Source: Caryophanales bacterium UBA5364
Lineage (GTDB): Bacteria > Bacillota_I > Bacilli_A > RF39 > UBA660
Length of the DNA: 32,779 nt
Assembly (NCBI GenBank): GCA_002410935.1
Contig: DHPM01000002.1
Location: 49,737 to 82,515 of the forward strand
Direction: 5' to 3'
Part shown: positions 1 through 6,907 of the stretch, one piece after another
How the letters are laid out: each line of letters opens with the position of its first letter
Numbering within the stretch: the stretch's first letter is position 1
Translations under genes and position numbers: made by a program
Notes under the pieces: model-generated
The model's database searches: none
Seen by the model: the letters and a program-made list of their open reading frames with translations, nothing else
What the model was told of the DNA's origin: nothing

Positions 1-286
1 TAATATATGGATCCTCTTCGTTATATGACTTTCGTGGTACTCCTACTTTAAAGGTATCACGACTTTGTTCATCAACCATTTTAAAAATATAATATATATA
101 AGACTTTGAGCGATTAGGATTATCAATCTTAACAGCTTTTTTTAATTTACCATCAATAATGGCTTGTTCAACTGCTCCAATAACATCTTGTTTATAATAA
201 GATTCATTTGATAATGAATTACTAATTCTTCTTTTAGCAATGTCACCATCTCTAAATATATAAGTTTCAGTATGTCTATCTCTCAT
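1..286 (-). CDS. Unknown protein, C-terminal end cut by window
   Basis: I do not recognise this protein. The reading frame is open from an ATG at 286 to the window edge (about 95 residues seen). It begins MRDRHTETYIFRDGDIAKRR and is rich in charged and Tyr/Lys/Asn residues, with no signal peptide or membrane segment in the visible part. An ATG two codons upstream (292) touches the GGAGGA ribosome site, so the ATG at 286, seven bases from it, is the better start. A strong promoter lies just upstream (309-337), so it is a separate unit from mtaB. The frame is convincing, but no function can be given. Confidence 0.7.
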   Translation of the reverse strand, partial: MRDRHTETYIFRDGDIAKRRISNSLSNESYYKQDVIGAVEQAIIDGKLKKAVKIDNPNRSKSYIYYIFKMVDEQSRDTFKVGVPRKSYNEEDPYI

Positions 287-308
287 ACTCATTCCTCCAA
301 CTACTTCA

Positions 309-337
309 AATATACCCAATTTTCGTTATAAAGTCAA
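309..337 (-). promoter_or_regulatory. Sigma-A promoter for the partial gene at 286
   Basis: On the minus strand there is TTGACT (332-337), a 17-bp spacer and TATATT (309-314). It sits between the mtaB stop and the GGAGGA ribosome site. Confidence 0.75.
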
Positions 338-343
338 GCAAAA

Positions 344-1606
344 TTAACTATTTAATACCCCTGTACAATGTGGATAATCAATTTCCTTAATGTTAACTTT
401 AACTAAGTTATTTATTAATTCTTCACTTCCTTTAGCTTTAATTAATAAATAATTACCAGTATGACCAATTAAATACCCATCTTTAATAATTTCCGGGATA
501 AAAGTAACTTCTCGATTAATAAATTTATTCATGTAATTTAATTCTAGTGTTCTAGATAATTCGAGTAAGGTTTTTACACGTTCCTTTTTTATCCTTATAT
601 CAATTTGATTAGGAAGGGTTGCTGCAACAGTCCCTTTTCTAATTGAATATGGAAAGACATGTAATTTAGTAAAATTAATTTTTTTAATATTCTCTATTGT
701 TTCCTTAAAATTTTCTTCAGTCTCACCTGGGAAACCAACAATAACATCAGTTGTAATTGAAATATCTGGTCGTAAGTTTCTTATTTTTTCAATTTTATCA
801 ATAAAATAATTAATATTATATTTTCGGTTCATTGCCACTAAAATAGAATCCGATCCGCTTTGTAAAGGTATATGCAAATGGTCAACAATTACTTTACTAT
901 TTTTAATAACGTCAAGTACCTTATCATCTAATTCTGTTATTTCAATTGAAGAGATACGTAATCTTTCTAACCCTTCTATTTTAACTAAATCATTTAATAA
1001 ATCACTAAATTGATAATCACCATCACGATAGTGTCCAGTATGAATACCTGTTAAAACAATTTCTTTATGTCCATTAGCGATTAAACTCTTAACTTCACTA
1101 ATAGTATTACTCTTACCTTTACTCCTTACTGTACCCCTCGTATATGGAATAATACAATAAGAACAATAGTTGTCACAACCATCTTCTATTTTAACAAAAG
1201 CTCTTGTCTTATTAAAATTATTTAAACTCATATCTTCAAAAGGTGCATCATCTAAGTCATGAACTTCAATAATTTGTTTTCCTGTTTCTTTATATGAATT
1301 AATATAATCTATAATCTTCGATTTATAATTATTACCAATAATAATATCAGCGTATTCTTTTAGTAGTTCACTATTATCTTGACATAAGCACCCCACGACA
1401 ATAATAATTGCTTGTTTATCTTTTCGAAGGCGTTTTACTAGTTTCACTGTTTTATTAGCTGCGGTATTCGTAACTGTACAACTATTAACAATATAAATAT
1501 CAGCATTATGGTCTTCTTTATATCCATTATTAATTAAGATGTCATGGATGACATTACTCTCATAAGTATTAACTTTGCATCCTAAAGTATATATATAAAA
1601 TTTCAT
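344..1606 (-). CDS. mtaB: tRNA t6A37 methylthiotransferase MtaB
   Basis: Radical-SAM methylthiotransferase of the MiaB family, MtaB (YqeV) branch, which converts t6A at tRNA position 37 to ms2t6A using two 4Fe-4S clusters. The N-terminal UPF0004 domain starts with TLGCKVNTYES, giving the first cluster cysteine, with others in NSCTVTN and VVGCLCQ. The radical-SAM motif CDNYCSYC lies near residue 145, followed by the SAM-binding barrel and a C-terminal TRAM-like region. The TLGCKVN signature separates it from MiaB. Length of 420 residues is normal. A GTG three codons upstream (1615) is in frame, but AGGTGG sits at proper distance from the ATG at 1606, so that start is chosen. It is last in the cvpA-trxA-rsmE direction, and a hairpin lies just before it. 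Confidence 0.93.
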   Translation of the reverse strand: MKFYIYTLGCKVNTYESNVIHDILINNGYKEDHNADIYIVNSCTVTNTAANKTVKLVKRLRKDKQAIIIVVGCLCQDNSELLKEYADIIIGNNYKSKIIDYINSYKETGKQIIEVHDLDDAPFEDMSLNNFNKTRAFVKIEDGCDNYCSYCIIPYTRGTVRSKGKSNTISEVKSLIANGHKEIVLTGIHTGHYRDGDYQFSDLLNDLVKIEGLERLRISSIEITELDDKVLDVIKNSKVIVDHLHIPLQSGSDSILVAMNRKYNINYFIDKIEKIRNLRPDISITTDVIVGFPGETEENFKETIENIKKINFTKLHVFPYSIRKGTVAATLPNQIDIRIKKERVKTLLELSRTLELNYMNKFINREVTFIPEIIKDGYLIGHTGNYLLIKAKGSEELINNLVKVNIKEIDYPHCTGVLNS

Positions 1607-1623
1607 TTTTACCACCTAACAAA

Positions 1624-1643
1624 ATAAGCCTTAAAAGGCTTAT
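1624..1643 (-). terminator. Hairpin between the membrane protein and mtaB
   Basis: Perfect 9-bp stem ATAAGCCTT/AAGGCTTAT with a two-base centre, followed on the minus strand by TTTTG. It overlaps the stop codon of the upstream gene and ends about 18 bases before the mtaB ATG, so it would act as a leaky terminator or attenuator for mtaB. Confidence 0.65.
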
Positions 1644-2326
1644 AAATTTTTTCTAAATTCTTTTAATTCTTTTAAAAACTGATCGTTATGTTTGTTATCA
1701 ATCTTTTTAATTACTGGTTGTTCTTCTTTCTTTGGTTGTTCCTTTGGTTTTTCATACATAGTATAACCGTTTTCTGTCATTCGTCCAAAAATAGGCGAAA
1801 TGAACTCGGTATTTGTAAAACGACCTGGCTCTTCCATATCCTCTTTAGGTTCTCTTTTAACTGAAATATTAACTTCTTCTTCTGGGAAATCAATGATTTC
1901 AACCGGTACTTCATTAGACCAGGTGAATGTATCCTCAGGTTCTTCAGTTTTAGTTTGTTCTTGTTTTGTTTTTAATAGTTCACGATAACTAATAATTGCT
2001 TGTTCCTCTTGTTCTTCTTCAAACGATAAAACAGGATCAACTTTTGGTTTATTAAGATCTTGCTCCATTGCTAATAAAACTTTACTTATCTCATCATTTG
2101 CCGTTACATCTGTATTAATATCAACAATACTTGATGATAATGATTCAATCTTCGGTTCGGCTAAGATTGGTGCTGTTGGTGTTATAGCAGACTTTGGAGT
2201 CACTTCCTTTTTATTCTTTTTCCTTGATTTAAACAATGAAACAATCAAAAGGACAACTAAAAAAACAATACAAACCAACAAAACAATTAAATAAATTTGA
2301 TCCGGATTTTCAAAATTCCCAACCAT
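1640..2326 (-). CDS. Single-pass membrane protein of unknown function
   Basis: 228 residues, with a hydrophobic segment at about 10-33 (QIYLIVLLVCIVFLVVLLIV) followed by a basic stretch SRKKNKK. That gives a short outside N-terminus and a long cytoplasmic tail. The tail is acidic, Pro/Glu/Lys-rich and low-complexity, and looks largely disordered; its last 20 residues are basic and helix-like. I see no enzyme motif and recognise no family. The frame extends seven codons upstream, but the GGAG seven bases before the ATG at 2326 fixes the start there; this GGAG lies inside the end of rsmE. Divisome or cell-envelope proteins can have this topology, but the sequence gives no direct evidence of such a role. 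Confidence 0.8.
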   Translation of the reverse strand: MVGNFENPDQIYLIVLLVCIVFLVVLLIVSLFKSRKKNKKEVTPKSAITPTAPILAEPKIESLSSSIVDINTDVTANDEISKVLLAMEQDLNKPKVDPVLSFEEEQEEQAIISYRELLKTKQEQTKTEEPEDTFTWSNEVPVEIIDFPEEEVNISVKREPKEDMEEPGRFTNTEFISPIFGRMTENGYTMYEKPKEQPKKEEQPVIKKIDNKHNDQFLKELKEFRKNL

Positions 2327-2330
2327 CTTA

Positions 2331-3032
2331 TCACTCCATATATTCATAGTTTAAAACACTTAATAAAAAAATAGGAACCGTTTCTACCCGCATAATTCTA
2401 TTACCTAAAGTCACAGGATTAAAACCTATCTTAATTAAATAATTTTCTTCATCGTTTGATAGTCCACCTTCAGGACCAATTACTATTATTATTCTATCAT
2501 AATTTTCATGTTTGGTCAAAATCTTTTTAAGGCTAACTTTATCTTCTCTTGTACTACAAACAATCTTTAATCCATCAATATTTTCAAGACTATTCAAGTT
2601 CTTAATCTCCGTTACTATTGGGATATCCGTACGATGTGATTGTTCACTAGCCTCTTTACAAATACGAGTCCATCTAATAATCTTTTTATTTTCTTTATCC
2701 TTATCTATTTGAACAATACTTCTTTCTGTTTTAATTGGGATAATGGTATTTACTCCTAATTCCGTAGCTTTTTGTAAAACTAAATCCATTTTATTTTCAC
2801 GCAATAATGGAATTACTAAAATTATTTTTTTATTATTATCTATTTTTTTCTCTAATTTATTAATTATTTTTATATCTTGATTATCTATTTCACACAAATA
2901 TACTTCAGTATCATAAACAACCTCGATTTGGTCATGATTATTCATTCGCATAACTGTCTTTATATGATACCAATCATCACTACTTAAAATTAGTTTATTA
3001 TTATCTAATTGATTTGAAAAATATCTTTGCAT
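2331..3032 (-). CDS. rsmE: 16S rRNA (uracil1498-N3)-methyltransferase RsmE
   Basis: SPOUT-class methyltransferase that methylates N3 of U1498 in 16S rRNA. It begins MQRYFSNQL, like the family N-terminal PUA-like domain, and then has KATELGVNTIIPIKTERS, SEQSHRTDIP and the knot motif VIGPEGGLSNDE, ending with VTLGNRIMRVETVP. These are all diagnostic of RsmE. The 233-residue length is close to family size. The frame runs to an upstream TTG, but AGGTGA is correctly placed for the ATG at 3032. The gene after it begins five bases past this stop and takes its ribosome site from the last codons here. Confidence 0.93.
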   Translation of the reverse strand: MQRYFSNQLDNNKLILSSDDWYHIKTVMRMNNHDQIEVVYDTEVYLCEIDNQDIKIINKLEKKIDNNKKIILVIPLLRENKMDLVLQKATELGVNTIIPIKTERSIVQIDKDKENKKIIRWTRICKEASEQSHRTDIPIVTEIKNLNSLENIDGLKIVCSTREDKVSLKKILTKHENYDRIIIVIGPEGGLSNDEENYLIKIGFNPVTLGNRIMRVETVPIFLLSVLNYEYME

Positions 3033-3047
3033 AATCTCACCTACTTC

Positions 3048-3076
3048 ATTATACAAAAAAATGAATGAGATATCTA
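3048..3076 (-). promoter_or_regulatory. Candidate promoter for rsmE
   Basis: On the minus strand there is TAGATA (3071-3076; 4 of 6 consensus), a 17-bp spacer and a perfect TATAAT (3048-3053). It lies between the trxA terminator and rsmE. The leader would be very short, putting the ribosome site near the 5' end. Confidence 0.5.
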
Positions 3077-3085
3077 GTACAAAAA

Positions 3086-3112
3086 AATAAGCTTGACATA
3101 GTCAAACTTATT
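3086..3112 (-). terminator. Rho-independent terminator after trxA
   Basis: A 12-bp stem with one G-U pair (AATAAGTTTGAC/GTCAAGCTTATT on the minus strand) and a three-base loop, followed by seven Ts. The trxA stop codon lies inside the stem. Confidence 0.8.
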
Positions 3113-3401
3113 TATTAGCATTAATCCACTCAACAAGTACTTCTTTAGGAACAAATCCACTCTTTTTAGCTAATAGTTTACCTTTACTAAATAAGATAAG
3201 GGTTGGGACACTCATAATGCCATATTCTTGAGCTAGTTCCATATTTTGGTCAACATCAATTTTCACTACTTTAAATTGACGTTCATTAACCAACTCATCA
3301 ATGATTGGACTTAACATTTTACATGGTCCACACCAAGTTGCAAAAAAATCAACTAAAACTAAATCCTCACTAATTAACTTATTAAATTCATCTTTACTCA
3401 T
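3108..3401 (-). CDS. trxA: Thioredoxin
   Basis: Cytoplasmic thioredoxin, a general dithiol-disulfide reductant. The active site WCGPCK is preceded by VDFFATW, and the cis-proline loop is in MSVPTLILF; both are typical. 97 residues, slightly short but complete. A TTG two codons upstream is possible. The ATG at 3401 is favoured because it forms an ATGA overlap with the cvpA stop, with AGGAGG ten bases upstream. The overlap suggests translational coupling to cvpA. A terminator follows directly. Confidence 0.95.
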   Translation of the reverse strand: MSKDEFNKLISEDLVLVDFFATWCGPCKMLSPIIDELVNERQFKVVKIDVDQNMELAQEYGIMSVPTLILFSKGKLLAKKSGFVPKEVLVEWINANK

Positions 3402-4123
3402 TTGCAATATTCCTCCTCATATTTGCAGATAACGACATAAAAGTTACCTACTTTTAATTTTTTATTTTCATATAATTTAACTGCTGATTCAATATCAATA
3501 ATATTATATTTTAAGAATAAATCTAGCGTAGCTAAATTAAAGTCATCGGGATTAGTAGAATCCTTGTATTTATCAATCAATAGTTTAAATTCATTTGTTA
3601 CCTGTAATGGTTTTTTAGCATACTCTGCTAAAACAGGAGTATTTTCTAAAATATATGATCTGGTTTTTGATTTACCAAGTTCTTTCCACGTAATAAATGG
3701 GAAAGTAGTCATATAAAGAATAACAAATATAACAACATAATATTCTAATATTCCAACAATTGCACCTAATATTTTAGAAGGTATTCCTAAAATAATCGTC
3801 ATTTTTAAAATTTTTTCAAAAAGAGCTGTTACATGCAATACTATTTTAAAAACAATAAGTAATATTGCAAAAACAAAGAAGAAAGCTATTGCTTCATATA
3901 AAGCAATATTTAAGACTGTTATTCCTTTTAAAATACCATCAAAATTAAAGAATGGAAAATATGCATATAAAAAGCTTGATACAGGATTTTTAAGCATATA
4001 AGAAAGGATCACTACTATTATGAAACCTACAAAAGAAAATAATTGGGTTGTAAAGCCTCTTTTAAATCCAATTAAAGCTCCAAATAATAGGATAAACAAT
4101 ATTCCTATATCAACAATATTCAT
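3398..4123 (-). CDS. cvpA: CvpA-family membrane protein
   Basis: 241-residue integral membrane protein of the CvpA / colicin V production family, whose exact role is unsettled. It begins MNIVDIGILFILLFGALIGFKRGF, the family hallmark of a first helix followed by G-x-x-x-G-F-x-R-G. Four hydrophobic segments cover about residues 5-50, 75-110 and 115-145, and a hydrophilic tail takes up the last 90 residues. AGGAG lies eight bases before the ATG. The stop overlaps the trxA ATG. In Bacillus, cvpA (yshB) lies close to rnhC; here rnhC is the divergent neighbour, so part of that neighbourhood is kept while zapA, polX and mutS2 are not seen. Confidence 0.85.
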   Translation of the reverse strand: MNIVDIGILFILLFGALIGFKRGFTTQLFSFVGFIIVVILSYMLKNPVSSFLYAYFPFFNFDGILKGITVLNIALYEAIAFFFVFAILLIVFKIVLHVTALFEKILKMTIILGIPSKILGAIVGILEYYVVIFVILYMTTFPFITWKELGKSKTRSYILENTPVLAEYAKKPLQVTNEFKLLIDKYKDSTNPDDFNLATLDLFLKYNIIDIESAVKLYENKKLKVGNFYVVICKYEEEYCK

Positions 4124-4191
4124 ATCATCATCTCCTACTATTTAATTATATTATAAAAACTATAAAAAAGAAAGTATTTTATAAATATTTA

Positions 4192-4200
4192 TGATAAAAT
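4192..4200 (+). promoter_or_regulatory. Extended -10 promoter for rnhC
   Basis: TGA-TAAAAT (extended -10) lies about 20 bases upstream of the rnhC start. No good -35 is seen. The 98-bp gap also carries overlapping TATAAT sequences reading toward cvpA on the other strand, without a clear -35. Confidence 0.45.
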
Positions 4201-4221
4201 AGTATTATTAGAGGTGATAAG

Positions 4222-5175
4222 ATGACCATAACAATGAAAGTCAGTCAAAATACTAAACAAAAGATGATTGAATACTTTGAAGATAAGAAACGTTCAAAAA
4301 CCCCAGCATATGCTGTTTTTCAAGCTGATGATGCTGATACTGTTGTTACCATGTATGAATCAGGAAAAGTTGTATTTCAAGGTAAAAGTGCTGATATAGA
4401 TGCTAATATGTGGAAGGAAATGGAACAACATCTGAATCCAAATAAAAAGGTTGAAATAACTAATAGTGAAGATAAACCGAAGAAAGATAAGCAAGAAATT
4501 ATTATTGATCCTAAAATATATCATTCTAATTCAATTGGTTCAGATGAAGTTGGAACTGGTGATTACTTTGGCCCTATTATTGTAACTAGTGCTTATGTAT
4601 CAAAAGATAATATTAACTGGCTAGAAGAATTAGGCGTTAAAGATTCTAAAAAGTTACGTGATGACCAAATAGTAAAGATTGTTCCAGAAATAATTAAAAG
4701 AATACCATATAGTAGTATTATCTTAACTAATAAAGAATACAACGAAAAATATTCAGCTGATATTAATATGAATAAAATTAAGACAATCCTACACAACAAA
4801 GTATTACTAGAACTAAAGAATAAGGGTTTTGAATATGATTATATTGTTGTTGATCAGTTTGCTAAACCATATATTTATTTTAACTACTTAAAGGATAGTA
4901 GTAATGTTGTTAGAGATATTACGTTTATGACTAAAGCAGAAGATAAATGTTTATCCGTTGCTTGTGCTTCCTTAATTAGTCGTTATATCTTTATTAATGA
5001 ATTTGATAAACTTGGTGAAAGCATTGATGTTTTTCTACCTAAAGGTGCATCAAATGCTGTTGATGACATGGGTGTTAAAATAGTCACTAAATATGGTTTT
5101 GATAAACTAAAAGATATTGCTAAAATCAATTTTAAAAACACTGAAAAGATAAAAGAAAAAATGAATCAGAAATGA
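4222..5175 (+). CDS. rnhC: Ribonuclease HIII
   Basis: RNase HIII, which cleaves the RNA strand of RNA-DNA hybrids. The N-terminal TBP-like substrate-binding domain covers about residues 1-85 (KVSQNTKQKM, YAVFQADDADTVVTMY). The catalytic type 2 RNase H domain begins IGSDEVGTGDYFGP, with the conserved Asp-Glu pair, then GVKDSKKL, YIVVDQFAKP and KAEDKCLSVACASLISRY. DEVGTGD, not DEAGRG, marks HIII over HII. The 317-residue length is normal. GAGGTGATAAG precedes the ATG. It is a lone plus-strand gene whose stop sits in a terminator hairpin shared with the gene coming from the other side. Confidence 0.95.
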   Translation: MTITMKVSQNTKQKMIEYFEDKKRSKTPAYAVFQADDADTVVTMYESGKVVFQGKSADIDANMWKEMEQHLNPNKKVEITNSEDKPKKDKQEIIIDPKIYHSNSIGSDEVGTGDYFGPIIVTSAYVSKDNINWLEELGVKDSKKLRDDQIVKIVPEIIKRIPYSSIILTNKEYNEKYSADINMNKIKTILHNKVLLELKNKGFEYDYIVVDQFAKPYIYFNYLKDSSNVVRDITFMTKAEDKCLSVACASLISRYIFINEFDKLGESIDVFLPKGASNAVDDMGVKIVTKYGFDKLKDIAKINFKNTEKIKEKMNQK

Positions 5176-5181
5176 TTCATT
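5160..5181. terminator. Bidirectional terminator between rnhC and the pilin/LRR gene
   Basis: 9-bp perfect stem AATGAATCA/TGATTCATT around a GAAA loop. On the minus strand it is followed by TTTTTCTTTT, on the plus strand by TTATTAT. The rnhC stop lies within the stem. Confidence 0.75.
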
Positions 5182-5189
5182 TTATTATC

Positions 5190-6791
5190 TTAAGGCATTA
5201 AATTACTTGGCCATCCAATACTTGTCCAAGAAGAATTAAATCTAGTTAGCGGATTAGAAGCATCATATTCAATAGTTACACTACTCCAAGGATACGTACT
5301 AACTTGATTAAAGGCATAGCTTCCAATTGATATAACTGATGCTGGAATAGTAACACTAGATAATTGATTATTTCTAAAAGCCCAGGTCCCTATACTTCTT
5401 AAGTTAGTTAGACCAGTTAAGTTTAGAGATGAAATATTATTGTTTTGAAATGAATAACTAGAAATAGTATATAAATTAGTTAAACTACTCAAATCTAAAC
5501 TAGTAATAGCATTATTGAGAAATGCTTCATAACTAATATAAGTTACACTACTAGGTAATGTTACTGAAGTTAACCCCATACCTTCAAATGAATTATCATA
5601 AATATTAGTTACCGTTGGTTCGATATTATTTGACATGCCTTTAGTCCCTTGAATCAATCTAGTACCATCCTTAGTATAGATCGCATTATTAACTGATTTA
5701 AATGTTAAATTAGTAGCATCTACAGTTAAGGTTTCTAAATTTGGATTATTAGAAAATGGTCCATCACCAATATAAGATACACGGGCTCCTACCTTAGCAC
5801 TAGTTATATTATTAGTTGAGAAAGCAGCTGATGAAAGATTAGTTAAATTAGTTAAACTAGTTAAATCAACATTACTAATACTATTATTTCTAAAAGCATT
5901 TGAACCAATATAACCGAGATTAGTTAAACCAGTTAAATTTAAAGTACTAATATCATTCGAATAAAAAGAATAACCATCTATAACTTCTAAATTAGTTGCT
6001 TTACTTAAGTCTAAATTAGTAATATTATTTGAATAAAAAGCATAGTTTCCAATTGTTCTTAAATTAGTAGCCTTACTTAAATCTAAGTTAGTAATATTAT
6101 TACCATAAAAAGCATATGTTCCAATCTTAGTCATACTACTTGGAATAACTAAATTGGTTATATAGTTTCCTCTAAAGGCACCATTCGAGCCATCACCTAT
6201 TTCAAGAACCCCTTCAGGAATAATTACTGATGTTAGTTGTTTATTATAAAATGCTCCGGTACTAATATTCCTGATATTATATACCAAGTCACCTTTGATA
6301 ATTTTTTGTGGTATATTAACATCCTTTGAACAAGTTCCGTCATAACTAGTCAAAGTTTCTGTTTTTTCATCAAAAGTAAAACATGCATACTCTGGACTAA
6401 TTGGCCTTAAAACATTAGGATCACTAACCATGGCACAATTATTATTTATATAATCATATTTATATTTATTTTTTGAAGGAATATACTCGATTATTGTACA
6501 CCCATTCATTACCTTTGAATCTCTTGGATCAATTAGTTCATCTTGTTCAATTAATCCTTCGTTCATTAAATCTTGAACACTAACAAAAGTGGTTGTTGTT
6601 TCATTTAATTCATCAATGTGATTCATTCCCCACTTGCGAGCACTATCTTCAATTATCAATACTTGTCTATCATATGTTTTTTGCTTTGCATCTTTTAATA
6701 GTTTATTCATGGTTGGTACAACGAGTAGACTTATTACCCCTAATATAATAATTACACCTAGTAATTCAATTAAGGTAAAACCTTTTTTCAT
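5190..6791 (-). CDS. Type IV pilin-like protein with BspA-type leucine-rich repeats
   Basis: 533 residues in two parts. Residues 1-26 are a type III (class IV prepilin) signal, MKKGFTLIELLGVIIILGVI, with Gly4-Phe5 cleavage site and Glu at mature position 5. A pilin-like linker to about 125 includes Cys in NGCTIIEY and NNNCAM. From about 150 to 510 it is a BspA / TpLRR-type repeat protein with units such as NNITNLDLSKATNL..IGNYAFYS; IPSSMTKIGTYAF and TSVTLPSSVTYISYEAF are typical. It is predicted to be processed by a prepilin peptidase and displayed outside the membrane. An upstream GTG is in frame, but GAGGTG favours the ATG at 6791. It has its own promoter and terminator. No pilus assembly gene is in the window. 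The fold calls are firm; the binding partner is unknown. Confidence 0.9.
   Translation of the reverse strand: MKKGFTLIELLGVIIILGVISLLVVPTMNKLLKDAKQKTYDRQVLIIEDSARKWGMNHIDELNETTTTFVSVQDLMNEGLIEQDELIDPRDSKVMNGCTIIEYIPSKNKYKYDYINNNCAMVSDPNVLRPISPEYACFTFDEKTETLTSYDGTCSKDVNIPQKIIKGDLVYNIRNISTGAFYNKQLTSVIIPEGVLEIGDGSNGAFRGNYITNLVIPSSMTKIGTYAFYGNNITNLDLSKATNLRTIGNYAFYSNNITNLDLSKATNLEVIDGYSFYSNDISTLNLTGLTNLGYIGSNAFRNNSISNVDLTSLTNLTNLSSAAFSTNNITSAKVGARVSYIGDGPFSNNPNLETLTVDATNLTFKSVNNAIYTKDGTRLIQGTKGMSNNIEPTVTNIYDNSFEGMGLTSVTLPSSVTYISYEAFLNNAITSLDLSSLTNLYTISSYSFQNNNISSLNLTGLTNLRSIGTWAFRNNQLSSVTIPASVISIGSYAFNQVSTYPWSSVTIEYDASNPLTRFNSSWTSIGWPSNLMP
5958..6101 (-). repeat. 72-bp tandem duplication inside the LRR gene
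   Basis: Two adjacent 24-codon units (6101-6030 and 6029-5958) encode the same 14 residues, NNITNLDLSKATNL, followed by similar tails. It is the most recent-looking repeat expansion in the LRR array. Confidence 0.8.
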
Positions 6792-6817
6792 AGCACACCT
6801 CACTACCTTATACTAGT

Positions 6818-6846
6818 ATTCTACCACTTTTTACCAAATGTGACAA
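6818..6846 (-). promoter_or_regulatory. Sigma-A promoter of the pilin/LRR gene
   Basis: On the minus strand there is TTGTCA (6841-6846), a 17-bp spacer and TAGAAT (6818-6823), about 26 bases before the start codon. Confidence 0.7.
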
Positions 6847-6878
6847 TAGTTATAGTTAATAGATATTATTGCATAAAA

Positions 6879-6904
6879 AAAAGAGAAATAATTATTTCTC
6901 TTTT
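6879..6904 (-). terminator. Terminator of the rpoB-rpoC unit
   Basis: 26-base perfect palindrome AAAAGAGAAATAA/TTATTTCTCTTTT, beginning three bases after the rpoC stop and continuing into a run of Ts on the minus strand. Confidence 0.8.
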
Positions 6905-6907
6905 AAT

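Noticed and set aside
5958..6180. Repeated units resembling a repeat array or CRISPR
   Set aside because: The repeats are codon-phased leucine-rich repeat units in an open gene, with no constant repeat plus unique spacer pattern.
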